A stretch of 64,000 nt of DNA from JADFQT01 sp965216025 (lineage in GTDB: Bacteria; Chloroflexota; Dehalococcoidia; Lucifugimonadales; UBA3495). Position 1 is the stretch's first letter, and each line of letters begins with the position of its first letter. The notes beneath the pieces were generated by a model that saw only the letters and a program-made list of their open reading frames with translations, made no database searches and was not told the DNA's origin. Made by a program: the position numbers and the translations under genes. The stretch covers positions 62,001 to 126,000 of the forward strand of contig CBDCEX010000014.1 of NCBI GenBank assembly GCA_965216025.1, given 5' to 3'. Below, piece after piece: positions 63,369 through 64,000 of this stretch.

Positions 63369-64000
63369 ATGGGTGATGGCGAAAATGCCTCTCTCCGGCT
63401 CCAATTCAACCCCAAAGTACGCCTGGAATTTCACGGCTCAACCATCACCTCCGACCCTGGTCTTCTTGCCTTTCGAGAGTTTGATGATGCCTTGGGCCTT
63501 ACCGAAATCGCTGAGGACTACCTCCAGGAAAGCCGTACCGGACGCAATATCCTTCACCACCTGGTTCCGCTGCTAAGACAGTCGATCTACAGCCGCTTGG
63601 CCGGCTACGACGACACCAATGACGCAGTGCGCCTTTCCCAAGACCCAGCCATGCGAGTGATCGTGGGATGGCAAGGCTCGGAGCGGAAAGGAGCCAGCAC
63701 CAGTGAGATGGGCCGGTTCGGGACGGAGTTCCTGACCCAAGAGGACAACCTGAAGGGGCTGGCACGAATAAATACCCAGTGGGTGGAACGAGCTATGGCC
63801 CATACCCTACACCGGCGAGTAATCCTGGATATGGACAGTTCCGAGAGTCCAGTGCACGGCCAGCAGGAGGGAGCAGCCTATAACGGCCACTTTGAATGCG
63901 TCTGCTATCACCCTCTCTTTCTGTTCAACCAGTTCGGGGATTGTGAAGCAGCTAAGCTACGGTCAGGCAACGTCCACAGTGCCGATGATTGGCAAGAAGT
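63369..64000 (+). CDS. IS1380-family transposase (second type), cut by window edge
   Basis: From ATG 63369 the frame is open to the window end (about 210 codons). It has LRLQFNPKVRLEFHGSTITS, YLQESRTGRNILHHLVPLLR, QSIYSRLAGYDDTNDAVRLS and RRVILDMDSSESPVHGQQEG, with the first catalytic Asp, then AAYNGHFECVCYHPLFLFNQ. These match the large IS1380 transposases of Gram-negative and Chloroflexota genomes. It is a different subgroup from the protein at 33898-35223. The C-terminal part with the other acidic residues is outside the window. Confidence 0.92.
   Translation, partial: MGDGENASLRLQFNPKVRLEFHGSTITSDPGLLAFREFDDALGLTEIAEDYLQESRTGRNILHHLVPLLRQSIYSRLAGYDDTNDAVRLSQDPAMRVIVGWQGSERKGASTSEMGRFGTEFLTQEDNLKGLARINTQWVERAMAHTLHRRVILDMDSSESPVHGQQEGAAYNGHFECVCYHPLFLFNQFGDCEAAKLRSGNVHSADDWQE

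Overview
The window looks like a chromosomal segment of a moderately GC-rich bacterium, most likely a Chloroflexota lineage of the Dehalococcoidia/SAR202 type. This is inferred from the gene mix: luciferase-like flavin monooxygenases, CynX/OFA-type MFS carriers, SelA-like PLP enzymes, paired DUF1800/DUF1501 genes, and a Ser/Thr kinase–AAA–TPR protein of the kind seen in that phylum. No rRNA or tRNA gene was recognised, and no CRISPR array is present.

Layout. 1-2735: an SCP-x-type thiolase/DUF35 pair whose thiolase was cut by an IS630 element, followed by a second, dead IS630 copy. 2861-8937: an MFS carrier divergent from three amidohydrolases (enamidase-like, N-acyl-D-amino-acid deacylase-like, dihydropyrimidinase-like), which look like a cyclic amide / N-heterocycle degradation operon. 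9114-12889: a large secreted Ig-like repeat protein with a frameshift in its Thr-Pro linker. 13469-26750: small-molecule catabolism (nitroreductase, VOC proteins, MFS, LLM monooxygenase, SelA-like enzyme, E1 alpha/beta of a 2-oxoacid dehydrogenase), with decayed cyclase, cupin and MFS genes. 26848-32374: an NHL propeller and a DUF1800-DUF1501-DUF1800 block. 32817-40870: remains of a kinase-AAA-TPR regulator broken by IS1380, IS630 and ISAs1 insertions. 41286-51678: AhpD-like, RidA, a tandem OsmC protein with an in-frame UGA, a BNR propeller, a GH36-like enzyme plus Gfo/Idh oxidoreductase, a dienelactone hydrolase-like protein, an isochorismatase-like hydrolase, and a second RidA gene split by an IS5-family element. 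51809-64000: a decayed accessory zone with an integrase fragment, IS5-end relics, a duplicated solute-binding-protein locus, zinc-ribbon membrane proteins (PrsW-like, RDD) and ISAzo13, IS701 and IS1380 elements.

The strongest biological signal is the OsmC-family gene at 42448-43443. Its reading frame contains a UGA exactly where OsmC proteins carry the peroxidatic cysteine, followed 21 nt later by a hairpin with the geometry of a bacterial SECIS. The same protein has a second OsmC-like half in which the corresponding residue is serine. This suggests a tandem-domain selenoprotein; no selenocysteine machinery is visible in the window.

The second theme is genome decay. At least six IS families plus a MITE-like element lie in 64 kb, several with readable target duplications that allow the interrupted genes to be reconstructed (RidA, RDD protein, a small coupled protein, a membrane protein tail). 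Many other genes carry frameshifts or nonsense codons. Some frameshifts sit in homopolymers (C7, C8, A8, G7), so part of the apparent decay could be sequence error.
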